Positions 8,299 to 17,541 of a stretch of DNA of 64,000 bases are shown piece by piece. The notes under the pieces were generated by a model. That model was not told where the DNA came from, did not search any database, and worked only from the letters and a program-made list of their open reading frames with translations. The DNA lies in contig JAEZMB010000139.1 of NCBI GenBank assembly GCA_023435825.1, positions 1-64,000 of the forward strand. Reading direction: 5' to 3'. Source of the DNA: Pseudomonadota bacterium. GTDB taxonomy: Bacteria > Desulfobacterota > Desulfovibrionia > Desulfovibrionales > Desulfovibrionaceae. How positions within the stretch are numbered: the stretch's first letter is position 1; the number at the start of each line of letters is the position of its first letter. The translations under genes were made by a program, and so were the position numbers.

Positions 8299-9743
8299 GC
8301 ACCGTCTTTTCCAAATCCGTTCCCGGCCGCGAAGGCGTGTGGCCCGAAGCGCCCAAGACCGATCCCGTCGACTTCATCCCCCAGCATCTGCTGCGCGAGG
8401 GCGACGCCGGCCTGCCGTCCCTGTCCGAGCTCGACGTGGTGCGCCACTTCACGGCCCTGTCGCGCAAGAACTACGGCGTGGACTCCAACTTCTATCCGCT
8501 GGGGTCGTGCACCATGAAGTACAACCCCAAGTTCACGGAAGAAGTGGCCGCCCTGCCCGGCTTCTCGCGCCTGCATCCGCTGACGCCCCAGCTTCCGGGC
8601 GGCGGCGACATGTCGGCCGGCTGCCTGGAGGTCATGTACGAGACCGAGCGCTGCCTGTGCGAGATCACCGGCATGGCCGCCTTCACCCTGCACCCCATGG
8701 CCGGGGCCCACGGCGAACTGACCGGCGCGCTCATGATGGCCGCCTACCACGCCGACAAGGGCCACAAGAAGACCAAGATCATCTGCCCGGACTCGGCCCA
8801 CGGCACCAACCCGGCCTCGGCCGCCATCGCCGGCTTCGAGGTCGTGACCATCGAATCCAAGGACGGCATCATCGACCCGGCCGCCCTGGCCGCGGTCATC
8901 GACGACGAAACCGCCGGCGTCATGATGACCGTGCCCAACACCCTTGGCCTTTTCGAGCGCCATCTGCCCGAGATCGTGGCTCTTTGCCGCAAGGTGGACG
9001 CGCTTTTGTACTACGACGGGGCCAACCTCAACGCCATCCTGGGCAAGCTGCGGGTGGGCGACGCCGGCTTCGACGTGGTCCACATCAACCTGCACAAGAC
9101 CTTTGCCACGCCCCACGGCGGCGGCGGCCCCGGGGCCGGTCCGGTGGGCGTGTCCGAACGCCTGATCCCGTACCTCCCCGTCTCGCGGGTGCAAAAGGAC
9201 GAAGCCGGGCGGTTCTCCTTAAGCTACGACCATCCCAAGTCCATCGGCTACGTGGCCCCGTTTTACGGCAACTTCGGGGTGGTGCTCAAAGCCTACGCCT
9301 ACATCCTGCGCCTGGGCCGCGAGGGGCTGATTCGCGTGTCCGAGTCGGCGGTGCTGGCCGCCAACTACCTGCGCGCCCGGCTGGCCGAGGCCATCGAGGT
9401 GCCGTACAACCGCATCTGCATGCACGAGTTCGTGGCCTCGGCCGCGAAACTGGCGGCCGAGAAAAACGTGCGCGCCCTGGACATCGCCAAGGCGCTTTTG
9501 GACAAGGGCTACCACGCCCCCACCATCTACTTCCCGCTCATCGTCAAGGAAGCGCTCATGTTCGAGCCCACCGAAACCGAGAGCAAGGACACCCTGGACC
9601 AGTTCGTGGCCGATCTGCTGGACATCCTGGCCCAGGCCGAGACCGACCCCGAGGCCGTGCGCGCCTGTCCCACCACCCTGCCTGTGGGCCGGCTGGACGA
9701 GACCTACGCCGCCCGGGCCATGGAGATCACCGATGACCTCTAG
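8295..9743 (+). CDS. gcvPB: Glycine dehydrogenase (decarboxylating) subunit 2
   Basis: 482 residues. The ATG at 8295 overlaps the gcvPA stop by 4 bases; upstream in-frame sequence is not part of the protein. This is the C-terminal-like half of P protein, with the PLP-binding lysine at Lys268 (HINLHKTF) followed by the glycine-rich TPHGGGGPGAGPVGV. It acts with GcvPA. It overlaps lpdA by 11 bp, so the operon is tightly coupled. Confidence 0.96.
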   Translation: MSTVFSKSVPGREGVWPEAPKTDPVDFIPQHLLREGDAGLPSLSELDVVRHFTALSRKNYGVDSNFYPLGSCTMKYNPKFTEEVAALPGFSRLHPLTPQLPGGGDMSAGCLEVMYETERCLCEITGMAAFTLHPMAGAHGELTGALMMAAYHADKGHKKTKIICPDSAHGTNPASAAIAGFEVVTIESKDGIIDPAALAAVIDDETAGVMMTVPNTLGLFERHLPEIVALCRKVDALLYYDGANLNAILGKLRVGDAGFDVVHINLHKTFATPHGGGGPGAGPVGVSERLIPYLPVSRVQKDEAGRFSLSYDHPKSIGYVAPFYGNFGVVLKAYAYILRLGREGLIRVSESAVLAANYLRARLAEAIEVPYNRICMHEFVASAAKLAAEKNVRALDIAKALLDKGYHAPTIYFPLIVKEALMFEPTETESKDTLDQFVADLLDILAQAETDPEAVRACPTTLPVGRLDETYAARAMEITDDL

Positions 9744-11100
9744 CAAGCGGCTGGTGGTGGTCGGGGCCGGCCCCGGCGGCTACGAGGCCGCCCTGGCCGG
9801 CGCGGCCGCCGGGCTGGACGTGACGCTCATCGAGCGCGGCAAGCTCGGCGGGGCCTGCCTCAATTGGGGCTGCATCCCCACCAAGCACCTGCTGGCCGCC
9901 ACCCTGGCCGTGGAGTGCCTGGCCGCCCAGGCCAAGCAGAAGCTGGCCTCGGGCACGGTCACGCCCGACCTGGCCGCAGTCCAGGCCAAGAAGAAAAAAC
10001 TGCTCGCCGCCACCCACAACGCCATGGCCGCCCACCTGGGCAAAATCGGCGTGCGGCTGGTGACGGGCAACCTCACCGCCGTGGCCACGGGTTCGGCCGA
10101 GGTGTCGAGCGGCGGGAGCGTGGAACACATCCCGTTTGACAGCCTGATCCTGGCCCTGGGCTCGCGGCCGGCCGCCTTCCCCGGGGTCAAGCCCGACGGC
10201 AAGGCCGTGCTGGGCGTCGCGCCGGTGCTGGACTTCGAGGCCGCCCCGGAGAGCTTCGTCATTGTCGGAGCCGGGGCCATCGGCCTGGAAATCGCCACCA
10301 TCTACCACCGCCTGGGGACCAAGGTGACCCTGGTCGACGCCGCGCCGCGCCTGGCCCCGGCCGAGGACCCGGATGTGGCCAAGGTCGTGGCCCAGGTGAT
10401 GCGCCGCGCCGGCATCGACGCCCGGCCCGGGGTCAAGGTGGAAAGCCTGGTCACCGACGAGGACGGCCGGGCAAAGCTCACCCTGGCCGGCGGCGAGACC
10501 GTCGTGGCCGACAAGGCGCTGGTCGCCATCGGCCGCTTCGCCGCCACCATCGTGCCGGGGCTGGCCGAATGCGGGGCCATGTTCGCCGACGACAATCCCA
10601 ACCGGGCCTGGCTGCGCACCGACGACACCCTGCAAACCGCGCCCGGCATCTATGCCGTGGGCGACTGCAACGGCCGGGTGCTGCTGGCCCATGCCGCGTC
10701 GAGCCAGGGCGTCTACGCCGCCCGCCACGCCGCCGGCCTGGAGTCCGGACCCTACGCGCCGGGTCCCATCCCCGGCTGCTATTACGGGTCGCCCGAGATC
10801 ATGCGGGTGGGGGCCATCGCCGCGCCCGGGGACACGATCTCCGAAGCGGCCTTCGTGGCCAACCCCATCGCCCAGGCCCATGCCGACACCGCCGGCTTCG
10901 CCCGGGTGGTCTGGAAGGACGGCAAGGTGGCCGGCATCACGGCCGTGGGCCACGGCGCGTCCACCATGGGAACCCTGGCCACGGTCATGGTGGCCCAGGC
11001 CTGGACGCGCGAGCAGGCCGAGGCCCTGGTCTTCCCCCATCCGGGCCTGGATGAGACCCTCAAGGCCGCGCTGCTCGGCGAGATGAAAACAAAGGCCTAA
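9733..11100 (+). CDS. lpdA: Dihydrolipoyl dehydrogenase (glycine cleavage L protein)
   Basis: 455 residues. FAD-binding GAGPGGYEAA at the N-terminus, redox-active disulfide Cys42/Cys47 in GGACLNWGCIPTK, NAD-binding GAGAIGLEIA in the middle, and a C-terminal HPGLDE that supplies the His-Glu pair of the E3 family. It reoxidises dihydrolipoyl-GcvH with NAD+. It overlaps gcvPB and closes the operon; no pyruvate or 2-oxoglutarate dehydrogenase genes are nearby, so the glycine system is the likely partner. gcvT, normally also required, is not in the operon or elsewhere in the window. Confidence 0.94.
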   Translation: MTSSKRLVVVGAGPGGYEAALAGAAAGLDVTLIERGKLGGACLNWGCIPTKHLLAATLAVECLAAQAKQKLASGTVTPDLAAVQAKKKKLLAATHNAMAAHLGKIGVRLVTGNLTAVATGSAEVSSGGSVEHIPFDSLILALGSRPAAFPGVKPDGKAVLGVAPVLDFEAAPESFVIVGAGAIGLEIATIYHRLGTKVTLVDAAPRLAPAEDPDVAKVVAQVMRRAGIDARPGVKVESLVTDEDGRAKLTLAGGETVVADKALVAIGRFAATIVPGLAECGAMFADDNPNRAWLRTDDTLQTAPGIYAVGDCNGRVLLAHAASSQGVYAARHAAGLESGPYAPGPIPGCYYGSPEIMRVGAIAAPGDTISEAAFVANPIAQAHADTAGFARVVWKDGKVAGITAVGHGASTMGTLATVMVAQAWTREQAEALVFPHPGLDETLKAALLGEMKTKA

Positions 11101-11103
11101 GAT

Positions 11104-11138
11104 CCGGGGAACATTCCTGCATAAAGGATGTTCCCCGG
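11104..11138 (+). terminator. Hairpin after the gcv operon
   Basis: CCGGGGAACA (11104-11113) / TGTTCCCCGG (11129-11138), a perfect 10-bp stem starting 4 bp after the lpdA stop. No clear T-run follows, so it may terminate weakly or stabilise the 3' end. Confidence 0.5.
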
Positions 11139-11231
11139 AGCCCTTTGCCAGCGTTTTGCAGAGGCAACACCAGCACCTGCCCCTTCTTCGGTCCTTGGAC
11201 CTTCACCCAACCGGCAACAGGAATCGGGACC

Positions 11232-12128
11232 ATGCTGCACCATCCTTTCGCCTCCCATGACCAGGAAGCGGCCGGCCTCTCCCGCCGCGCCGTGCTCAAG
11301 GCCGGCCTCATCGGGGCCTGCACCCTGCTGACCCCGTGCGCCGCCTGGGCGGCCGCCAAGAAAGAACACGCGTCCGACGCCAAGGCCGTACCCAAGGCTC
11401 CCCCAGGCCCGGCCCCGGCCACGCCCGAACCCGGCTACTACATGGCCAACAAGGCCAAATTCATCGCCGACTTCAAGGGCGTGTGCGGCGGCGCGGAAAA
11501 ATGGATGGCCGCCCGCGTCCCCGCCCCCACGGCCAAGGCCGCCGCCGACGACGCCCTGCGCCGCTTCGAACTGCTGCTGCCGACCCTGCCTGACCTGGGC
11601 GGCACGGCCAACCGCAACCAGCCGTTTATCACCATGGCCGGCTGGCTCGCCGCCCTGTGCCAGGCCATGCGCGAAAAAGGCATGACCGCCAAGGATTCCG
11701 GCCGGCTGCTCTACGACCTCTACGCCGCCGACTGGGCCAGCGTGCCGCCGGCCAAGGCCCAGGCCATGGGCGCGGCCCTTTTCACCCCGGCCGCCCAGGA
11801 ATCCATCAAGCTGTGGGCCGAAACCACCCAGAAACGCCTGCTGCCCGGCGACTGGGTCGTGCGTTACGTCGCCCCGGACGCCACCTTCGACGTCGGCTAC
11901 GACTACCTCGAATGCGGCGCGGTCAAATACTTCAAGGCCCAAGGCGTGGCCGAAGTCGCGCCTTACTACTGCTTAAACGACTTCCTGGCCTCCCGCGCCC
12001 AGGGCACGGGCCTGTCCCGTCAGCACACCATCGCCCAGGGCGATCCGCTGTGCGACTTCCGCTACAAACGCGGCCGGCCCGTCACCCAGGACTGGAACAC
12101 GGAAACGCCTAAGTTTAAGGTGGGTTAA
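11232..12128 (+). CDS. Tat-exported L-2-amino-thiazoline-4-carboxylate hydrolase-like protein
   Basis: 298 residues from the ATG at 11232, with GGAA about 10 nt upstream; the longer frame lacks a site. The N-terminus has a twin-arginine signal (SRRAVLKAG plus a hydrophobic stretch ending AAWA), so the protein is exported folded. The C-terminal half resembles the ATC-hydrolase-type domain: DYLECGAVKYF, APYYCLNDF and GDPLCDFRYKR, with Cys residues spaced as in that family. The characterised activity opens the thiazoline ring on the way to L-cysteine; many relatives have no known substrate and export is unusual. A Pro/Ala-rich linker (about 50-65) joins signal and domain. Function is tentative. 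Confidence 0.6.
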   Translation: MLHHPFASHDQEAAGLSRRAVLKAGLIGACTLLTPCAAWAAAKKEHASDAKAVPKAPPGPAPATPEPGYYMANKAKFIADFKGVCGGAEKWMAARVPAPTAKAAADDALRRFELLLPTLPDLGGTANRNQPFITMAGWLAALCQAMREKGMTAKDSGRLLYDLYAADWASVPPAKAQAMGAALFTPAAQESIKLWAETTQKRLLPGDWVVRYVAPDATFDVGYDYLECGAVKYFKAQGVAEVAPYYCLNDFLASRAQGTGLSRQHTIAQGDPLCDFRYKRGRPVTQDWNTETPKFKVG

Positions 12129-12160
12129 GGGGGGAGAAAAGAGGAAGAGGCCTCCGGCGG

Positions 12161-12183
12161 CCAAAGGGGCTGAGCCCCTTTGG
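12161..12183. repeat. Intergenic GC-rich palindrome
   Basis: CCAAAGGGGC TGA GCCCCTTTGG, a 10-bp perfect stem with a 3-nt loop, set in a CCTCCGGCGG context just after a gene end. No T-run on either side. It may act as a 3'-end stabiliser or Rho-assisted terminator. Confidence 0.5.
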
Positions 12184-12267
12184 AAACCCCACCCAGGGGA
12201 GATTGTTCCTGTTGTTGCCGGGGGTTCGTTGAGTGTTCGTTTAAAAAAAATGGGATTCTAGAGAGAT

Positions 12268-12864
12268 ATGACCGTTACGCACACAAAATTGATTCTAGCC
12301 TCGGCCTCGCCGCGACGCCGCGAGCTGCTGGCCCTGGCCGGGGTGCCCTTTGAAATCGTCGTCAGCCCGGCCCAGGAGCCAGACCCGGACGTTAACGAAC
12401 ATCCCGCCGCCTACGCCGCCCGCATGGCCCGGCTCAAGGCCGCCGCCGTGGCCGAGGCGCACCCCACGGCCGTGGTCCTTGGCGCGGATTCCGTGGTGGC
12501 CGTGGGCGAGACCATTCTCGGCAAACCGGCCGACGCCGCCGACGCCCTGCGCATGTTGCGGCTGCTCTCGGGCCGCAGCCATCAGGTGGTGACCGGCTGC
12601 GCCATCTTCGCCCCCGGCCGGGAACCCGAGATTTTCACGGTCGCCACCGACGTGACCATGGGCGTGGTGTCGGATGATCGCTTGGCCGCCTACGTCGCCA
12701 CCGGCGAACCCATGGACAAGGCCGGCGCTTACGCCATCCAGGGCGGCGCGGCGGCCTTTGTCACCACCATCTGCGGCTCGTATACCAACGTTGTGGGCCT
12801 GCCCCTGGCGGAAGTGGTCGCGGTGTTGGGACGCTGGGGAGCCGCCGTTCCGGCGCGACCTTGA
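12268..12864 (+). CDS. maf: Maf family nucleoside triphosphate pyrophosphatase
   Basis: 198 residues, normal for Maf/YhdE. The N-terminal substrate loop is SASPRRRELL, followed by the conserved GADSVV and DKAGAYAIQG motifs of the dTTP/UTP pyrophosphatase group. It hydrolyses (modified) nucleoside triphosphates to the monophosphate plus pyrophosphate, a house-cleaning role also linked to septum formation. Cytosolic. The start is the first ATG, with only a weak GAGAG upstream. Confidence 0.93.
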   Translation: MTVTHTKLILASASPRRRELLALAGVPFEIVVSPAQEPDPDVNEHPAAYAARMARLKAAAVAEAHPTAVVLGADSVVAVGETILGKPADAADALRMLRLLSGRSHQVVTGCAIFAPGREPEIFTVATDVTMGVVSDDRLAAYVATGEPMDKAGAYAIQGGAAAFVTTICGSYTNVVGLPLAEVVAVLGRWGAAVPARP

Positions 12865-12963
12865 AGGCTCCCCGCGCCATGTCCACGACGGTGCAGCCTT
12901 ACGTTGGCAGCGGCGTTTGGTGGCCCCGAAAGGCGCAAAACCTCAGCCCCTCGCGAAAACGCC

Positions 12964-13572
12964 ATGCTGCAAACGCTCTTCACCAAAACCTCCGAGCTTG
13001 CCGAATTTAAGGCCGTCCACCACGACGACGCCGTCTTGGTGTTGCCCTACATCGACGAAGGACTGGCGCGCCGGCTGGCCGAGGTCCTGGTCCGCCGGGC
13101 GCTGCACCCAGGCCTCGTGGTGTTCGTGGAAGATGACCGGCGACTGGGCTTCATCAAGACCGCCAACGTGATCTGTTCCCGTTCATCCTCGCGCTATTTC
13201 GGCTATCTTGCCCAGGACGTTTTTCCCAGCGACGGCTGGTTGCAGGCCGCGCTTTCCATCATGGACGCCACGGAAAACGGCCTCCTGGCCTTCAACGACG
13301 GCCGTTTTCACGGCACGCTGGCCGTGTTCGGCCTGGCGCGCCGCACCTGGCTGAAAAGGCTGTACCATCATTTCGTCTTCTTCCCCGGCTACCAGAGCCA
13401 TTACGGCGACACCGAACTGTCCGCCATCGCCATCCACCAGAACACCCTGGTCTACAACCCGGGGTGCGTCATGCTCGAAGTCGATTACGAGAAGCACACG
13501 AAAGGCAACAATCCCGACGACAAAGCGCTTTTTGAGCAACGCCTAGCGCAAGGGTTCGGCGGCTTGATCTGA
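12964..13572 (+). CDS. Glycosyltransferase-like (GT-A fold) hypothetical protein
   Basis: 202 residues from the ATG at 12964; a TTG at 12904 would add 20 residues and cannot be excluded, as neither has a good ribosome site. The layout resembles small GT-A proteins: an N-terminal strand (AVLVLPYID), an acidic VFVEDD, then VFPSDGWLQAALSIM and FNDGRFHGTLAVFGLARRTWLKRL, with HYGDTELS near the C-terminus. No signal peptide. Roughly 100 bp after maf on the same strand. Family placement is inference from pattern, not a firm match. Confidence 0.5.
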   Translation: MLQTLFTKTSELAEFKAVHHDDAVLVLPYIDEGLARRLAEVLVRRALHPGLVVFVEDDRRLGFIKTANVICSRSSSRYFGYLAQDVFPSDGWLQAALSIMDATENGLLAFNDGRFHGTLAVFGLARRTWLKRLYHHFVFFPGYQSHYGDTELSAIAIHQNTLVYNPGCVMLEVDYEKHTKGNNPDDKALFEQRLAQGFGGLI

Positions 13573-13669
13573 CACGCCGAGGAAGCCAACGGATTGGCCG
13601 GCTCCGCGCACCAGGGGCTGGAACAACGCAGCCGGCCGACGCAGCCGACAGCGAGCGACGCCCGGCCCG

Positions 13670-14041
13670 CTAGAGCGTCTGCTTGATCGCCGTGACCGTC
13701 ACCTCCAGCACCCGGGTCACAAACGCATAACGGCTTTTCATCAGGTCATAGTCCGGCCCTTCCTTGAGGAAACGGGCCGTGCCTTCCAGATAAAACCCCG
13801 TGCCCGGCCCCATGCGCCCTTGCACTTCCTTGCTGCCCACCGTCAGCAGCACCTTGGCGTTTTGACGCACCTTTTCCTCGGTCTTGCGCATCTTCCAGGC
13901 CGGTATGAGCAGCCGGTTCTCGCCGGCCGGCGTCAGATACGAATTCCAGGTGTTGACCACATGGGCCTCGCCGTCGGCGCAACTCACAATGGCCACAACG
14001 CCTTCCTTGCCGAGCACTTCCTTGAACGTTTCCGGGAACAT
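13670..14041 (-). CDS. Pyridoxamine 5'-phosphate oxidase-like FMN-binding split-barrel protein
   Basis: 123 residues. The ATG at 14041 is favoured over the adjacent GTG because AGGAG sits 7 nt upstream. A short single split-barrel domain: VAIVSCADGEAHVVNTWNSY, LLIPAWKMRKTEEKV and GTGFYLEGTARF fit the FMN-binding PNPOx-like superfamily. Reaction unknown; relatives bind flavin or heme. Divergent from the Rrf2 regulator gene, with a palindrome in between that suggests it is the target of that regulator. Confidence 0.7.
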   Translation of the reverse strand: MFPETFKEVLGKEGVVAIVSCADGEAHVVNTWNSYLTPAGENRLLIPAWKMRKTEEKVRQNAKVLLTVGSKEVQGRMGPGTGFYLEGTARFLKEGPDYDLMKSRYAFVTRVLEVTVTAIKQTL

Positions 14042-14075
14042 CACGTTGCTCCTTGTTTTTAATTGTAGACAATCA

Positions 14076-14088
14076 CTATCCGGGATAG
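14076..14088. promoter_or_regulatory. Candidate operator (CTATCC-G-GGATAG) in the Rrf2 divergent region
   Basis: A perfect 6-bp palindrome with a 1-nt centre lies between the divergent Rrf2 and split-barrel genes. On the minus strand it is about 8 nt upstream of TACAAT, a good -10 element for the split-barrel gene, so bound protein would block that promoter. The assignment to the adjacent Rrf2 protein is inference. Confidence 0.45.
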
Positions 14089-14170
14089 CTTTAATCGTCT
14101 TTTCCAGGAGCCGTCAAGACAAAACCCAGCGCTTGGGCTATGCTCGGCGGATCGGATCGGGAGGTGGCAG

Positions 14171-14659
14171 GTGCAGTTCAGTGTCGGGGTAGAATACGCG
14201 TTTCATTCACTTTTTTACATGATCGGCCTGCCGGAAGGCAAAACCGTGGGCATCCGGCGCATTGCCGAACTGCATGGCATCACGGAAACGTATCTCTCCA
14301 AGATATTTACGAAACTTCGCAAGGCAGCCATCGTCAAATCCATCCCTGGCGTCAAGGGCGGCTATGAACTGGCCCGCAAGGCCGAGGACATCACCTTCTG
14401 GGACGTCATCGAAGCCGTCGAAGGGCCGTCGTACCTGTTCCAGTGCGCCGAGATCCGCAAGAAAAACCTCTTCGTGGACGATCCCTCGGTCTATACGGAC
14501 AAGTGCCCCTGCCTCATCAAGGTCGTCATCCAGGAGGCCGAGGACAAATTCCGCGACAGCCTGCGCGGCCGGTCGCTGCAATGGCTGTTCGACCGCGTGC
14601 GGGGCGATTTCTCCGAGGAGAAAAAGCGGGCCATCGCCGACTGGATGGAGAAGGTCTAG
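14171..14659 (+). CDS. Rrf2 family transcriptional regulator
   Basis: 162 residues. GTG start, 6 nt after GGAGG. The N-terminal winged helix-turn-helix is typical of Rrf2 proteins (IRRIAELHGITETYLSKIF, then VKSIPGVKGGYELAR). Three cysteines follow in the usual effector region (FQCAEI near 94, then DKCPC near 117), positioned like the Fe-S or redox-sensing cysteines of IscR/NsrR. The effector is therefore probably an Fe-S cluster or thiol signal, but spacing differs from IscR. Probably regulates the divergent flavin-type gene and the DJ-1 gene 89 bp downstream. Confidence 0.88.
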   Translation: MQFSVGVEYAFHSLFYMIGLPEGKTVGIRRIAELHGITETYLSKIFTKLRKAAIVKSIPGVKGGYELARKAEDITFWDVIEAVEGPSYLFQCAEIRKKNLFVDDPSVYTDKCPCLIKVVIQEAEDKFRDSLRGRSLQWLFDRVRGDFSEEKKRAIADWMEKV

Positions 14660-14748
14660 GGCTGGGCACAAACGGGGAACGGAAAGCATTTCGTGACGCC
14701 AACCGTCGTGACGATTTACCGGCGCGACGCGCCAGCCGGAGAAAGACC

Positions 14749-15336
14749 ATGAAAAAGGCCCATGTCCTGCTCTTTGATGGCTACGCGGATTGGGAAATCG
14801 GCTATGTGCTGGCCGAACTGCGCCGTATCGGCAACGTGCCGGTTGTGACCGTCGGGTTCACGGACGCCCCTGTCGTTTCCATGGGCGGATTGACGGTCAC
14901 CCCGGACACGACCTTGGCCGCCGTCGTTCTCGACGATGTGCGGCTTTTTATCCTGCCGGGCGGGACGCTGTGGGAGCAGGCCTATCCGGCCGAGGCGCTC
15001 CACGCCCTGCTCCAGGCCCTTGACCGCCAGGCCGTGCCCCTGGCCGCGATCTGCGCGGCCACGACCGTTCTCGCCAAGGCCGGCGTCCTGCACGGCAAAA
15101 AGCACACTTCCAATGCCCTGAAATATCTTCGGGAGCACGTTCCCGGTTATCAAGGGGACAACGACTACGTGGACGAACTGGCCGTCAGCGACGGCCATGT
15201 GACCACGGCCAGCGGCCTGGGCAGCGTCGAATTCACTAGGAACATTCTGGGAGCCTTGGAAATCGTCACCCCACCGCTCCGGGATCTCTGGTACCGCGCC
15301 TTCAAGTACGGGGAATACCCTGAGGACTTCGGCTAA
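14749..15336 (+). CDS. DJ-1/PfpI family protein
   Basis: 195 residues. GGAGAAAG precedes the ATG. DJ-1/PfpI fold with the nucleophile elbow AAICAATTVLAKAG, where the Cys is the conserved reactive residue, and an early acidic residue in DGYADWEIG. Such proteins act as glyoxalases, deglycases, amidases or redox sensors; specificity cannot be assigned. Same strand as and close to the Rrf2 gene, which fits a stress or redox role. A second, distinct DJ-1/PfpI gene lies at 61422-62009. Confidence 0.82.
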   Translation: MKKAHVLLFDGYADWEIGYVLAELRRIGNVPVVTVGFTDAPVVSMGGLTVTPDTTLAAVVLDDVRLFILPGGTLWEQAYPAEALHALLQALDRQAVPLAAICAATTVLAKAGVLHGKKHTSNALKYLREHVPGYQGDNDYVDELAVSDGHVTTASGLGSVEFTRNILGALEIVTPPLRDLWYRAFKYGEYPEDFG

Positions 15337-15514
15337 CACCCGCGCCCGACGACACGGCTTCGGACTCGGCCGCGTAGTCGCCCCAGGCCGCGTGGTCCCT
15401 GCAGCGTTTGCATTAACCTATGCGGGACGAGTTTCCCGAGAGAACAACCGGCCATCGCGGATTGGCTCATGATGCTAGAAGCCCGGCAAAAACATTGAAA
15501 GCAAAAGGCATGGC

Positions 15515-15961
15515 ATGTCCATCATCATCGCGCCCGGCCGCCCCGAGGACTATCCCGCCTTGGCCGAACTCTGGGAAGCCTCGGTGCGGGCCACCCATCA
15601 CTTTGTCGCTGAGGCGGACATCCACTATTTCAAGCCGCTGGTGCGCGACGTTTATCTCGGCGCGGTGACGCTCACTTGCGCCTTTGACGGCGGCCGTGAC
15701 GGTCATGCGCTCGGATTTTCAGGCGTGGCCGAGAGGAAGATCGAGATGCTGTTCGTGGCCCCGCCGGCCTTTGGCCGGGGCATCGGCACGCAGCTGCTGC
15801 GCCATGCCGTGGAGACCCTCGGCGCGCGCGAAGTAGACGTCAACGAACAAAATGCCCGGGCCGTGGAATTCTATCTGCGCCGAGGATTCGTCGTTGTCGG
15901 ACGCTCGGAAGTGGATGGGACCGGGCGGCCTTATCCGCTGTTGCATATGCGGCTTGCCTAA
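15515..15961 (+). CDS. GNAT family N-acetyltransferase (YjaB-like)
   Basis: 148 residues. The acetyl-CoA binding motif is seen as VAPPAFGRGIGTQLLRHA, and the C-terminal VNEQN..AVEFYLRRGF and GRSEVDGTGRPYPLLH closely resemble E. coli YjaB, an uncharacterised acetyltransferase. Substrate unknown. Weak ribosome site. It is followed directly by a strong bidirectional terminator. Confidence 0.85.
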   Translation: MSIIIAPGRPEDYPALAELWEASVRATHHFVAEADIHYFKPLVRDVYLGAVTLTCAFDGGRDGHALGFSGVAERKIEMLFVAPPAFGRGIGTQLLRHAVETLGAREVDVNEQNARAVEFYLRRGFVVVGRSEVDGTGRPYPLLHMRLA

Positions 15962-15993
15962 AAAAGCGGGCGAGACACTCTGTCTCGCCCGCT
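15961..15993 (-). terminator. Terminator between the acetyltransferase and glyA (mainly minus strand)
   Basis: Perfect 12-bp stem GCGGGCGAGACA / TGTCTCGCCCGC with a 3-nt loop (15967-15993). On the minus strand it is followed by TTTTTT, so it ends glyA transcription arriving from 16111. The plus-strand side has only TCCTT, so it may also work weakly for the acetyltransferase. Confidence 0.88.
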
Positions 15994-16110
15994 CCTTCGT
16001 CACTCAATGATCCCTTCGTGGCACATCTTTAATAAAGCAGGACGATGCGCTTACACCCTGCGTCAATCATTACGTCACCGATCCTGCCTGACTTGTTGAT
16101 CAACGCTCCC

Positions 16111-17370
<1,260 letters not shown>

Positions 17371-17407
17371 GGGCTCCTCCTGGTCGGGAAGGTTGGCGTC
17401 GGTGACG

Positions 17408-17487
17408 ACGCAGCCCAGGCGAGCGGCTATGGCAGGTTTCGCGCTTCCTCGTGGTGTCCCACTGTTCTCGCCAGTCACGCGAAACGG
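17408..17487 (-). promoter_or_regulatory. ZTP (pfl) riboswitch upstream of glyA
   Basis: Read on the minus strand, the glyA leader contains GACTGGCG, then TGGGACACCACGAGGAAGCG, and after a linker CGCCTGGGC. These are the conserved pieces of the ZTP/ZMP-sensing pfl motif: a GACUGGCG internal-loop strand, an adjacent hairpin, and the pseudoknot half GCCUGGGC. The element ends about 38 nt before the glyA start, so the expression platform may control the ribosome site. pfl riboswitches are known ahead of folate and purine genes, glyA included, and switch genes on when ZMP/ZTP signals folate shortage. Recognised by motif only, without a covariance search. Confidence 0.8.
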
Positions 17488-17541
17488 ATGATTGAGGCGT
17501 TTGTTGTCTAGCGCCGGGACGGGCGGGCCGTCAAGAGGCGA

